DNA of 64,000 bases from Candidatus Kryptoniota bacterium. Its GTDB lineage: Bacteria > Bacteroidota > Ignavibacteria > Kryptoniales > JAKASW01. Below, in pieces: positions 37,401-45,496 of the stretch (positions are counted from its first letter, which is position 1; the number at the start of each line of letters is the position of its first letter). The stretch is taken from the NCBI GenBank assembly GCA_036567965.1, contig DATCTN010000031.1, positions 248,001-312,000 of the forward strand. Reading direction: 5' to 3'. The notes beneath the pieces are model-generated. The model saw nothing but the letters and a program-made list of their open reading frames with translations. It made no database searches and was not told the DNA's origin. The position numbers and the translations under genes are program-made.

Positions 37401-37779
37401 ACTTACAAGAATGATCTCAATAGCCGGAATAACCGCGTCCGTTTACCTGGATGTTACGAATGTGCTCAACCTGAAGATAAATGAAATGGGCACGCTGAAT
37501 GCCTTCTCGAGCGTGTTGGCTTCGTCTACTTATTGGAATGACAACCAATCTGATGAAGCGCATTATCTTGCCTCGCTGCATCTGCCGATGTACAATTCTC
37601 CCCAATTCGATGCACTGAGACAACAGTATGCCGCACAAGGTTGGTATGTCCCGGGAAATGACAGAGTCGGCGACCTAAATTCTCCGAGCAAGCCATACAT
37701 CTACAGTCCGTCGTACGCAGATCTCTTCTTGTATGATCAGCCGAGGGATATATGGTTCGGAATCAAAGTGGATTTCTAA
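34414..37779 (+). CDS. TonB-dependent receptor of the pectin island
   Basis: 1121 aa from ATG 34414, with GGAG 6 nt upstream. The signal peptide ends ASANAQS. A CarboxypepD_reg-like domain (SKIQGTVKDAKTGEPLIGVN), the plug (FLTIRSGTADQVGTLLNGLS; VSVLSGGYNAEYGNFRSGLI) and a long barrel ending GIKVDF with a terminal Phe follow. It probably imports pectin or rhamnogalacturonan oligosaccharides, judged from its neighbours. It has the SusC-like N-terminal extension but no SusD gene nearby; the next genes are a PNPY secreted protein and a PorV-like protein. The start of the next gene overlaps or abuts its stop. Confidence 0.92.
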   Translation: MNLASYRKIIGSVCAISMIMTLIAASANAQSRSKIQGTVKDAKTGEPLIGVNVLVVGTTLGAVTDIDGNYFIVNVPVGTYDVRASMVGYSPTLVKDVIVAIERVATVNFSIESAEIRTGEVVVMAQRNEMHKEVSSTQMIATSQDIQTVAGIREINAFLAKLPGVSTDANGFLTIRSGTADQVGTLLNGLSYNNAAVGNSETTVPLSAIEQVSVLSGGYNAEYGNFRSGLINITTKSGTTSGYHGTITLSSDQSHMRRFGQSLYDPHNPVLEPYLDPSVAFIGTDSAWANDPYDRQRHTSFTGWIAQANTFNQGKSLASQATPLELYLLTSWMTMSVPDYAGLEKEMTSNPAIMGVMTRTQADSLINATRKAIAQHANKETGNDYDLDAGFGGPLPFFSHALGDATFYVSNSTTHLNYIEPVTLNSDFSSTSLITIKSNMSNDMTLTLNGLWKREIGVSPIRPANGDAPDISDRGGLMQQNNLKYVQDNTGIIGDNFNYLYDQAYFPILDQTTLVLGATFNHLISKTTYYELTFNRLQISDYTPTGDNRNTSLVLELGPFNLDESPYGKLQWAGSHQVYSPTDTFRFPSYDDPPGITNLRFRSKEGDLHDNSRTYQYQAKGDISSQIGEHNFVKGGFEYNEITLDHALYELWNNNSYNTYEFDYDEKPSQSALYLQDQVSYGGVVANLGLRFDYYYGGGGLWPGNDSAAAFSALLLPQDTTGLYSYLLTGNSQIWQIWEDSNRVHPGFLQPIKNFWALSPRLGVSFPITDRSKFYFNYGYFRSNPPYYSMYEIKYRYTKYGTYQMSNPNLEPPKTISYELGVEYNFLDNYLIRLSGYYKDVTGEEGDVNFKNSAATIQYSGFVNNQYEDTKGLEVELSKNDNSWINGWVNFNYALNKKGNAGLQNITDQPPVDADYYQANSSPAVPVPALNADITLRSPANWGPQPAGIDILGNWSMTVFGTWKAGDYFTWNPLGQYPQIPYYNLEWPDYYRVDLKLTRMISIAGITASVYLDVTNVLNLKINEMGTLNAFSSVLASSTYWNDNQSDEAHYLASLHLPMYNSPQFDALRQQYAAQGWYVPGNDRVGDLNSPSKPYIYSPSYADLFLYDQPRDIWFGIKVDF

Positions 37780-37802
37780 TCGTTCAACCAGCGGAGTCAG
37801 AA

Positions 37803-39995
37803 ATGGATTTTCATGCTAAGAGAAAGACGCGAGGAGCGAGAACTTCCTACGTTCTCGGTCTGGTACTGTCAATGCAGCTCGCGGGATTCGGAACCCTCTT
37901 CGCTCAGAGTCGCGAGTTGCAGACAACCAGCATCAGGCTGGCCCGAATATGGGCGGGCATGATCGCCAATGGCGGCTCCACAACTTTTAACCCGTCGGGA
38001 ACCAGCACCTTCTTCCCAAATGATTACGGCATCATAGCGGACATGTCGCAATACGCAGATGCGATTACAGGAGCCGGCGTATATCTGACCGCCGTTCATT
38101 GGCCTAATCACGCTAATCACGATTCCGTCGAAAGCGCTGCCGTGTACCAGTTTACAAACCAGTATCTTCAAAACGGGAGGGTGATTCGCGCACTTACAAA
38201 CTATCTGCGGTATCAGTATCCGCAGGAGACTATCAACAAGGTTCACACACCCACGGCGCTGTTCGGCACTTACAACCCCAGCTATCCCGGGTTTCGGGAC
38301 AGTACGTTTGATGAAATCGCGGAGGTTGTGGACTCTACAATATTTGGCGTGACCGTCGACAGGAAGATACTAGTTTGGTCGCAGACATTTAACAACGATT
38401 ACATAATAGCAGATCTTGTCTTCACGAACATTGGAAGCGATACTCTTGACAGTCTCTACATCAACCTGCAGGAGTCAGGCGGGAATTCGATCTTCTCGAA
38501 CGGATCGAATCCGGTTGGATCTGTGGACCCGACACTTTCGTGGCAACATTACTATGGCGGCAGGCCAGGAGACAGCCTGAGAGTGTTCTACGAATACAGC
38601 GCCGACGATCCAAGAGTTAGCGGAGACAACATGGGCGCACCGCAGGTCTCATCAAACGGTCGACTTATTAATCCCAACATGTCCTACTACGCTATCCTTC
38701 ACGCATCTGCTGCACCGTACGACAGCGGATCCCCGGATGCCGACGACCCTCTCCAGCCTAAAGTGACCTATATAGGAGTAACAAACAGAATTCCCTATAA
38801 CTCCGCAGACGATATTTATGGAAGCAAAAACTTCAGTGCTATCAGAGGGACTTATTCAGATCAATGGCCGATGCCGAGCGCAATCTCCGGCACACACCAT
38901 GGCTTGAATAATGACGAGCTCGGAACCAACGACTACACGAATTACATCGCGGGAGCTTTCCAATCAATATCCTATCGGACTTGTAGCTTCGGTCCCTACA
39001 CCTTTCTGCCCGGCAAGAAAATTCATATCGTAATTGCGAGCGGGTTCACGGGCATCGGATACCAGACCGGACAGCAAATTGGCAACCAGTGGCTGGACGG
39101 AACGCTTCAGGATCCGCCAAACACAGCGTCGATTCCCGAATGGAACGCAAGAACCGGACTCTTACCCGGTACTTTTCAATTCCCCTCCGGTGCAACCCAG
39201 GTAGATATGGCAAAGGATCGCTGGATTAGTCTCGGCATAGATTCAGTGATGCTGAGCGCGTGGAGGGCAAAATGGAACTACGAACACGATTACGCCATCC
39301 CACAAGCACCACCACCTCCTGCCACTGTGACTCTCACGACCACGAGCCTGGCAATCGAGATAGACTGGAGCGATCCACAGGCGGAAGCATTGTCGAATTT
39401 CGCGGGCTACAGAATCATGCGCAGGATCTCTAATTACGACACAGTCGAATACTCTCCCATCTATGATTCCGACTCGACAGATCTTTCTGCCGCTCATACG
39501 ACTTACGATTCGATCAAGTATTATGGAGCTCAGATTTATTATTACGTCCAATCGAAGGCGCGGATCGGGTACAATGATCCAAACGCCGATCCGACAACTC
39601 GCGGGAAAATCATGTACAGTGGCAGAAACCTGGATTACAACACTCGTTTTATTTCCCCCACGAATTTTCCGCAGAGCGACTTGTCTAAAATCCGAATCGT
39701 CCCGAATCCATACAACATCAGCGATCCGCTGATATATGATTCGAAACGCGGACTTGGTGTCAGCAGCGGTAGGGTACTTGTGTTTTACAATCTACCTCCG
39801 GTTTGCACGATCAAAATCTTCACTGAGAATGGTGACCTTGTGACTACCATTGACAAGAGCAACCCCCAGCAGGGGTCCTATCCATGGAACATGCTGACCT
39901 CAAGCCAGCAACTGCCGGCAAGCGGCGTTTACATTGCAGTCTTCCAGACCCCGGACGGCGCGACTTCTTACCAGAAATTCATCATCGTACGCTGA
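37803..39995 (+). CDS. Secreted PNPY-type protein, possible glycan-binding partner of the TonB receptor
   Basis: 730 aa from ATG 37803 (GGAG upstream), which gives a signal peptide ending GTLFAQS; the open frame begins earlier inside the receptor gene. The body begins TTSIRLARIWAGMIANGGST and contains a fibronectin-like segment near 510-600 (VTLTTTSLAIEIDWSDPQAE, FAGYRIMRR). The end is RIVPNPYNISD, VLVFYNLPPVCTIKIF, SGVYIAVFQ, KFIIVR, the same C-terminal style as the fragment at 1-468. It occupies the place a SusD-like lipoprotein would have in a classical locus. Extracellular by inference; no enzyme motif recognised. Confidence 0.78.
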   Translation: MDFHAKRKTRGARTSYVLGLVLSMQLAGFGTLFAQSRELQTTSIRLARIWAGMIANGGSTTFNPSGTSTFFPNDYGIIADMSQYADAITGAGVYLTAVHWPNHANHDSVESAAVYQFTNQYLQNGRVIRALTNYLRYQYPQETINKVHTPTALFGTYNPSYPGFRDSTFDEIAEVVDSTIFGVTVDRKILVWSQTFNNDYIIADLVFTNIGSDTLDSLYINLQESGGNSIFSNGSNPVGSVDPTLSWQHYYGGRPGDSLRVFYEYSADDPRVSGDNMGAPQVSSNGRLINPNMSYYAILHASAAPYDSGSPDADDPLQPKVTYIGVTNRIPYNSADDIYGSKNFSAIRGTYSDQWPMPSAISGTHHGLNNDELGTNDYTNYIAGAFQSISYRTCSFGPYTFLPGKKIHIVIASGFTGIGYQTGQQIGNQWLDGTLQDPPNTASIPEWNARTGLLPGTFQFPSGATQVDMAKDRWISLGIDSVMLSAWRAKWNYEHDYAIPQAPPPPATVTLTTTSLAIEIDWSDPQAEALSNFAGYRIMRRISNYDTVEYSPIYDSDSTDLSAAHTTYDSIKYYGAQIYYYVQSKARIGYNDPNADPTTRGKIMYSGRNLDYNTRFISPTNFPQSDLSKIRIVPNPYNISDPLIYDSKRGLGVSSGRVLVFYNLPPVCTIKIFTENGDLVTTIDKSNPQQGSYPWNMLTSSQQLPASGVYIAVFQTPDGATSYQKFIIVR

Positions 39996-40016
39996 TCGAA
40001 GATGAGGATGCCCAAA

Positions 40017-41015
40017 ATGAAACCGAGAACTTTTTTGATGATCACAATTCTCGCCTTTGCGCTCGGAAAAAATGCCGCAGCTCAAGTCGACCTTAACAAG
40101 GTGGCACAGAGCACGATGAACTTCCTGCTCGTCAGTGTCTCGCCTGTAGCAAGCAGCATGGGAGAGGCCTACTACGCAGTGGGGACGGGTGCGGATGCCA
40201 TCTTCTACAATCCGGCGGGAATGGCCGAGATGAACGGGGCCGACTTAAATGTCAGCCTCAACTATACACAGTGGATAGCCGACATCAATTACTACGCCGG
40301 CGCAGCGTCGTGGAACCTCAAGAACTATGGTGCCGTGGGCATCAGCTACCTTACAGTCGATTACGGTACCATAAATGGCACAAGCCTGAATCCACTCGGC
40401 GGATACATAGACAACGGACCGGTGCAGAATGTCGGCGCCTATTCGCTGGGACTCACTTATGCTAAATACATCAACACTCAGTTCCTGGCCGGCGGCAGCA
40501 TCCGATACGTGGGCCAAAGCCTGGGTCAAAACACTTTTTACGACGGTACCACATCGAATAACAGAATCGGAAAACTGGCTTTCGATCTGGGTGTCAAATA
40601 TCTTACGGGCTTCAAGGACTTCAGGTTCTCAATGGCGTACCGGAATTTCTCCTCGGACGCCAGATACATTTACCAATCCCAGGAACTTCCGGCTACTTTC
40701 ACACTCGGAACAGCCATCGACCTTTTGGATTTCTTCGACGAGAACCACGACAAGGGTAATTCCGCCACGCTGGCGGTCGACTATCTTCACTCGAATAATT
40801 ATTCCGAACGCATCAACATGGGACTGGAATTGAGATATCTGGGCATCGTCGCACTTCGCGGCGGCTATCAGACAAACCGCGATGTCCAATCGTGGTCCGC
40901 AGGAATCGGCCTGAATTCCGATGTGGCCGGCAACAACGTCGAGGTGAATTACTCCTTTTCGAAAATGGACCTGTTCAACAACGTCAACCGGTTCTCCGTT
41001 GACTTCTCTTTCTAG
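40017..41015 (+). CDS. PorV/PorQ-family outer membrane protein of the pectin island
   Basis: 332 aa from ATG 40017, with GAGG 9 nt upstream; ATGs at 40002 and 40008 are possible. The signal peptide ends KNAAAQVD. The family block is VSPVASSMGEAYYAV, DAIFYNPAGMAEM, then barrel strands to the terminal Phe in RFSVDFSF. Paralogue of the gene at 8836-9816, again placed in a TonB-receptor locus. It may receive T9SS cargo such as the PL9 enzyme, or form a hydrophobic-ligand channel. The repeated linkage with a receptor and a PNPY protein suggests a functional set. Confidence 0.85.
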   Translation: MKPRTFLMITILAFALGKNAAAQVDLNKVAQSTMNFLLVSVSPVASSMGEAYYAVGTGADAIFYNPAGMAEMNGADLNVSLNYTQWIADINYYAGAASWNLKNYGAVGISYLTVDYGTINGTSLNPLGGYIDNGPVQNVGAYSLGLTYAKYINTQFLAGGSIRYVGQSLGQNTFYDGTTSNNRIGKLAFDLGVKYLTGFKDFRFSMAYRNFSSDARYIYQSQELPATFTLGTAIDLLDFFDENHDKGNSATLAVDYLHSNNYSERINMGLELRYLGIVALRGGYQTNRDVQSWSAGIGLNSDVAGNNVEVNYSFSKMDLFNNVNRFSVDFSF

Positions 41016-41023
41016 AAGGACAA

Positions 41024-42280
41024 ATGCAGATTCGATTCTCTAAATATTTGATTCATCGTCTCCTCCTTATCTCCTTCTGTATCCCTCTGGCGGTCGCAGC
41101 GGCTGCCTCGCCTGACTCGACCGCCGGAGATTCTTTAAAAATAAATCTGGAGAAGGCGAAAGGAGATACGCCCTGGTGTGCCTGGATCGCTGACGCCCTG
41201 ATGAGCAGGTATCCTAAGTATGCGGTTTATGATACGTCGAACATAAAGTGGGACTACGATCAGGCGCTAGTTGAACATGCTCTCTGGAATGTTTGGAATA
41301 AAACAGGAGACCGCAGGTACCTGAACTATTTGAAGAGGAACATCGACTATTTCTTGACCCCCGATGGGAATTTGAAGACTTACAATTTCAACCAATTCAG
41401 ACTCGACGACTTGCTGCACGGGAGGACCTTGCTCGATCTGTACAAGTTGACAGGGGACCGAAAATACAAGAACGCTGTCGATACTCTGAGGAAGCAAATC
41501 GCAGAGCAGCCGCGCACACCGGAAGGTGGATTTTGGCACAAAGAAATTTACCCTGATCAAATGTGGCTCGACGGACTGTACATGGCCGAGCCATTCTATT
41601 CTGAATATGCCGAAGTATTCGATGAACATCGTGATTTCGACGACGTCGCCAGACAATTCATTCTTATGTCCAAGAATTCCCTCGATGCTGTTACCGGTCT
41701 GATATATCATGGCTGGGACTACAGCCGGAAACAAAAATGGTCTGATTCGACAACGGGCTGCTCGCGGGTTTTCTGGGGACGCGCGATGGGTTGGTATATC
41801 ATGGGACTTGTCGACGTTCTCGATTATTTTCCCAAAGATCATCCTGACCGGAGGAAACTTCTCACAATTCTACGCAATCTTTCGGAATCGATATGTAAGT
41901 TTCAGGATAATCGGACTCACCTCTGGTATCAGGTTGTGGATCAACCCTCAAGATCTGGAAATTATCCGGAAGCTTCGGCGTCCGCGATGTTTATGTACGC
42001 GTTCGCGAAGGGAGCGACAAAGGGCTACCTGCCTCGAAAATACTTTACAATATCGCTGGGTGTGTTCGACGGTCTTGTGTCGAACCTGATGAGACTTGAT
42101 TCGAGCGGACTACCGTCGCTTTCCAATGTCTGCACCGGCGCAGGACTCGGCGGCGACCCCTACAGAGATGGGAGTTATGAATATTATGTCAGCGTTCCGA
42201 AGAGTGATGACGATTTCAAAGGAGACGGCGCCTTTATACTGGGTGCTGTTGAGCTCGAGAAGGCGGGCTTGATAAAATAA
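41024..42280 (+). CDS. GH105/GH88-family unsaturated rhamnogalacturonyl (glucuronyl) hydrolase
   Basis: 418 aa, preceded by AGAAGGA. The signal peptide is LLLISFCIPLAVAAAA. The (alpha/alpha)6 barrel shows WDYDQALVEHALWNVW, FRLDDLLHGRTLLDLY, QMWLDGLYMAEPF with the conserved Asp, FWGRAMGWYIMG and GNYPEASASAMFMYAF. Enzymes of this family remove the unsaturated uronic acid from the ends of oligosaccharides made by pectate or rhamnogalacturonan lyases, by hydration of the double bond. Predicted periplasmic. It is the direct partner of the PL9 lyase at 57.8 kb. Confidence 0.92.
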   Translation: MQIRFSKYLIHRLLLISFCIPLAVAAAASPDSTAGDSLKINLEKAKGDTPWCAWIADALMSRYPKYAVYDTSNIKWDYDQALVEHALWNVWNKTGDRRYLNYLKRNIDYFLTPDGNLKTYNFNQFRLDDLLHGRTLLDLYKLTGDRKYKNAVDTLRKQIAEQPRTPEGGFWHKEIYPDQMWLDGLYMAEPFYSEYAEVFDEHRDFDDVARQFILMSKNSLDAVTGLIYHGWDYSRKQKWSDSTTGCSRVFWGRAMGWYIMGLVDVLDYFPKDHPDRRKLLTILRNLSESICKFQDNRTHLWYQVVDQPSRSGNYPEASASAMFMYAFAKGATKGYLPRKYFTISLGVFDGLVSNLMRLDSSGLPSLSNVCTGAGLGGDPYRDGSYEYYVSVPKSDDDFKGDGAFILGAVELEKAGLIK

Positions 42281-42319
42281 ATGCTGATTGCTGATACTGC
42301 CGAACGGCTGAGTTCAAAA

Positions 42320-43840
42320 ATGAATCACGCGAATAGATATCTTCTTCCAGCTCTAGTCCTCTCGATTCTCTCCGTCAGCTTCGTGCCTGGCGGACCCGTT
42401 GACGTGTTTCTTATCGGTGACTCCACGATGGCGGACAAGCCGCTTGCCGATTATCCCGAACGCGGATGGGGACAGATGCTTCCGATGTTCTTCAACGACA
42501 GCGTTACAGTGAGGAACTACGCGCACAACGGGAGAAGCACTCGAAGTTTCATAGACCGCGGCGAATGGGACGAAGTGTATAAGCAACTTCATCCCGGAAG
42601 CTACCTCTTCATACAATTCGGCCACAATGACGAAAAGAGATCAGATTCAACGAGATACACCGACCCTGAGACCAGCTTCCGCGGGAACCTCATCAGGTTT
42701 GTCGAGGGCGCACGCGAGAAGGGAGCGGTCCCCGTCCTCATAACACCGGTCAACAGGCGGGAGTATGATAAGAGCAACCATATAATTGAAACTCATCTCG
42801 AATATTCCCGCGCGGTACGCAGTCTTGCCACAGAGGAAAATGTTTTCCTTATTGACCTGGACAGTTCAAGTAAAGCCCTTTTCGATGCGGTTGGCCCCGA
42901 CTCTTCCAAGAAAATATTCCTGTCGGTTAGCAAAAACGAGTATAAGAGATTGCCTGACGGAAAGGAAGACAACACACATTTTCAACAGGGAGGCGCGATA
43001 CGAATCGCGAATCTCGTAGTTGACGCGATCAGGAAATCGGCCCTGCCGCTTTCACACGACATCCTTTCGCGGGATACGGTCAATTCGATAATTGGCGGAG
43101 GCGTTGATAAAGTGGTCGGATTGGATTGCTACCACAACAATGAATGGAAGACAGATAAAGATGGAAAGGAAATCAGATACCACTACATCTGGGAAGACGA
43201 AGAGAACTCGGGCTATTCTGAGCTTGGAGGAATAATAACAAACCTGAACGCGCGCCTGTCCGAACTCGCGACAGCTCCGTCCGCAGAACTGTTGCGGCAT
43301 TACAGCGTCTTCATTATCGTGGATCCCGATACCCCGTCGGAGACGAAGGATCCCAAATACATTGAACCCGACCAGGTCAAAACAATAACGAGCTGGGTCG
43401 AATCGGGAGGAGTCCTGTTACTGTTCGCGAACGACAAAGGAAACTGCGAGTTTTTCCATCTCAACCAACTTGCCGAACAATTCGGAATTCATTTCAATGA
43501 AGACAGCCGAAACGATGTGGTCGGCCAGGACTACGATACGGGAAAATTCGACAATCTTCCCGATCATCCGGTGTTCAGAGGAGTTCACAAAATATTTCTG
43601 AAGGAAATCAGTACGCTCACAGTTCAATCGCCTGCCACTCCTCTCCTGCGCGACAACGGAGATGTGATCATGGCGACCTCTCATGTGGGCAAAGGCCTGG
43701 TATTTGCCGTGGGCGATCCATGGCTTTATAACGAGTATCTGGACAATAAGAAACTCCCGGTCGGATTCGAGAACTACAAAGCCGCGAGGAGTCTTTTCCG
43801 GTTCCTTATTGAAAGATCGATGTCTATAAAAGAAAATTAG
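42320..43840 (+). CDS. CE12-like rhamnogalacturonan acetylesterase (SGNH) fused to a GATase-like domain
   Basis: 506 aa from ATG 42320, which gives a signal peptide; ATG 42281, abutting the GH105 stop, is the alternative. Residues about 27-245 are an SGNH hydrolase: Ser35 in FLIGDSTMAD, the Gly/Asn block YAHNGRSTRSF, Asn103 in FGHNDEKR, and the DNTHF motif supplying Asp and His. That matches CE12 enzymes that de-acetylate rhamnogalacturonan. Residues about 260-506 are an unrelated Rossmann-like domain: YSVFIIVDPDTPSETKD, TSWVESGGVLLLFAND and GKGLVFAVGDPWLYN, like DUF4350/GATase1-like proteins. That pairing is unusual. A role as binding or oligomerisation module is a guess. Confidence 0.85.
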   Translation: MNHANRYLLPALVLSILSVSFVPGGPVDVFLIGDSTMADKPLADYPERGWGQMLPMFFNDSVTVRNYAHNGRSTRSFIDRGEWDEVYKQLHPGSYLFIQFGHNDEKRSDSTRYTDPETSFRGNLIRFVEGAREKGAVPVLITPVNRREYDKSNHIIETHLEYSRAVRSLATEENVFLIDLDSSSKALFDAVGPDSSKKIFLSVSKNEYKRLPDGKEDNTHFQQGGAIRIANLVVDAIRKSALPLSHDILSRDTVNSIIGGGVDKVVGLDCYHNNEWKTDKDGKEIRYHYIWEDEENSGYSELGGIITNLNARLSELATAPSAELLRHYSVFIIVDPDTPSETKDPKYIEPDQVKTITSWVESGGVLLLFANDKGNCEFFHLNQLAEQFGIHFNEDSRNDVVGQDYDTGKFDNLPDHPVFRGVHKIFLKEISTLTVQSPATPLLRDNGDVIMATSHVGKGLVFAVGDPWLYNEYLDNKKLPVGFENYKAARSLFRFLIERSMSIKEN

Positions 43841-43873
43841 AATTTGAATTCATAAATGAAAGTCAATTGAGAA

Positions 43874-45286
43874 ATGAAAAAGTCTATTCTGAACGAATAT
43901 CGTTTTTTTGATTCCGATCCTGTTGTCAGGAAAATAGCGTTTGATTTGTATTCGAGTGTAAGAAATCTTCCGATTATAAGTCCGCATGGTCATGTAGATC
44001 CGGCGACTCTTGCGGACAATCTTCCTTTTCCTGATCCCACCGAGCTCATCATAATTCCTGACCACTACATTTACAGGATGCTTTACTCGCGGGGGATCCC
44101 GCTCGAGTCGCTGGGAATACCTTCCTCGGATGGCGCACGGGTCGAAACCGATCACAGGAAAATTTGGCAGACATTCGCGGATAATTACTATCTCTTTGCA
44201 GGAACGCCGACGGGGATATGGCTTACACATGAGTTCGTCGAAGTCTTCGGAATAAACGAGATTCTGAATTCTAAGAACGCGATGAAGTTTTACGACAAAA
44301 TAAACAACAAACTTCAGACGCCGAAGTATTTGCCGAGAGCGTTGTTTGAGAAATTCAAAATAGAAGTGCTTACAACGACGGATTCGCCTTCGGATAGCTT
44401 GAAGTTCCACTGGAAGATCAGGGAATCCGGGTTGAAAGGAAAAGTGGTGCCTTGTTTCCGCCCCGATGCGTTGATCAACATAACAAAGAACTCATGGAAG
44501 GCGGAGATCGATGCTCTCGGTGCCGCTTCCGGTATAGATGTGAGTTCGTATAAGAACTTCATCAGAGCACTTGAGAACCGGAGGGAATACTTCAAGTCGA
44601 TGGGCGCAGTCTCTACGGACCACGGAGTGGAGAGTCCGTATACTCACAGGCTTCCTTCCCTGGAGGCCGAAGACTTATTTAAAAGAGCGCTGAAGTGTAA
44701 GGCGACCGACGACGACCTTGCGGCTTTCACGCCACACATGCTCATGGAGATGGCGAGAATGAGCTCCGAGGACGGTCTTGTCATGCAGATACACGCGGGA
44801 GCATTCAGGAACCACAACGCAAAGGTCTTCGAGCGTTTCGGTTCCGACAGGGGAGGCGATATCCCGGTACGCACCGAGTTCACGCGAAACCTGCATGACC
44901 TCCTGAACGAATTCGGTAATAATCCAGACTTCACTATGGTGGTTTTCACACTTGATGAGTCTGCGTACTCAAGGGAGCTTGCACCTCTTGCGGGTCACTA
45001 TCCCGGGATGAAGCTCGGCGCTTCGTGGTGGTTCCATGACAGCATCGGCGGGATGAGAAGGTACCGGGACGAAGTGACGGAGACGGCAGGCTTTTACAAC
45101 ACGGTCGGTTTCACCGACGACACTCGCGCTTTCCTTTCAATCCCCGCGAGGCACGATTTGGCCCGGAGGATGGATTCCAATTTCCTCGCAGGCCTGGTGG
45201 CCAGGCATATCCTGAGTAAAGACGACGCACGCAAGATCGGCATGTCTTTAGCGTACGATCTCGCCAAGAAAACTTATAAGCTTTGA
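43874..45286 (+). CDS. uxaC: Glucuronate/galacturonate isomerase
   Basis: 470 aa, the normal length. Amidohydrolase-superfamily opening ISPHGHVDP (metal-binding HxH), GTPTGIWLTHEFVEVFGI, TTTDSPSDSLKFHWKI, VMQIHAGAFRNHN, KLGASWWFHDS and GFTDDTRAFLSIPARHD are all family-specific. It converts D-galacturonate to tagaturonate (or D-glucuronate to fructuronate), the first cytosolic step after pectin hydrolysis. No other hexuronate genes (uxaB, uxaA, kdgK) are in the window. Likely the last gene of the transcript starting at site A. Confidence 0.97.
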   Translation: MKKSILNEYRFFDSDPVVRKIAFDLYSSVRNLPIISPHGHVDPATLADNLPFPDPTELIIIPDHYIYRMLYSRGIPLESLGIPSSDGARVETDHRKIWQTFADNYYLFAGTPTGIWLTHEFVEVFGINEILNSKNAMKFYDKINNKLQTPKYLPRALFEKFKIEVLTTTDSPSDSLKFHWKIRESGLKGKVVPCFRPDALINITKNSWKAEIDALGAASGIDVSSYKNFIRALENRREYFKSMGAVSTDHGVESPYTHRLPSLEAEDLFKRALKCKATDDDLAAFTPHMLMEMARMSSEDGLVMQIHAGAFRNHNAKVFERFGSDRGGDIPVRTEFTRNLHDLLNEFGNNPDFTMVVFTLDESAYSRELAPLAGHYPGMKLGASWWFHDSIGGMRRYRDEVTETAGFYNTVGFTDDTRAFLSIPARHDLARRMDSNFLAGLVARHILSKDDARKIGMSLAYDLAKKTYKL

Positions 45287-45496
45287 GAGCCATTATGAAG
45301 TTTAGAGAACACCGGGCATGCGGTTCCTTTATTAAAACTTCTATAACTTTGACAGATGGAGTTGTGCTTGGCCGAATTCGGTTGCGAGGCCATTCGATCG
45401 CACGCGCCACCCGGAAGTCAAGCCTATCTGTCCCGCCATGCGTTGAAGCGTTGATAAACGGCGAAGGCCGGTCCAACTTGAGAGAGGAGAAATACA

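Noticed and set aside
45349-45377. TTGACA upstream of the LacI-type gene as a promoter
   Set aside because: At 17-18 nt spacing the sequence is CCGAAT/CGAATT, no -10 match, and the shared operator is absent.
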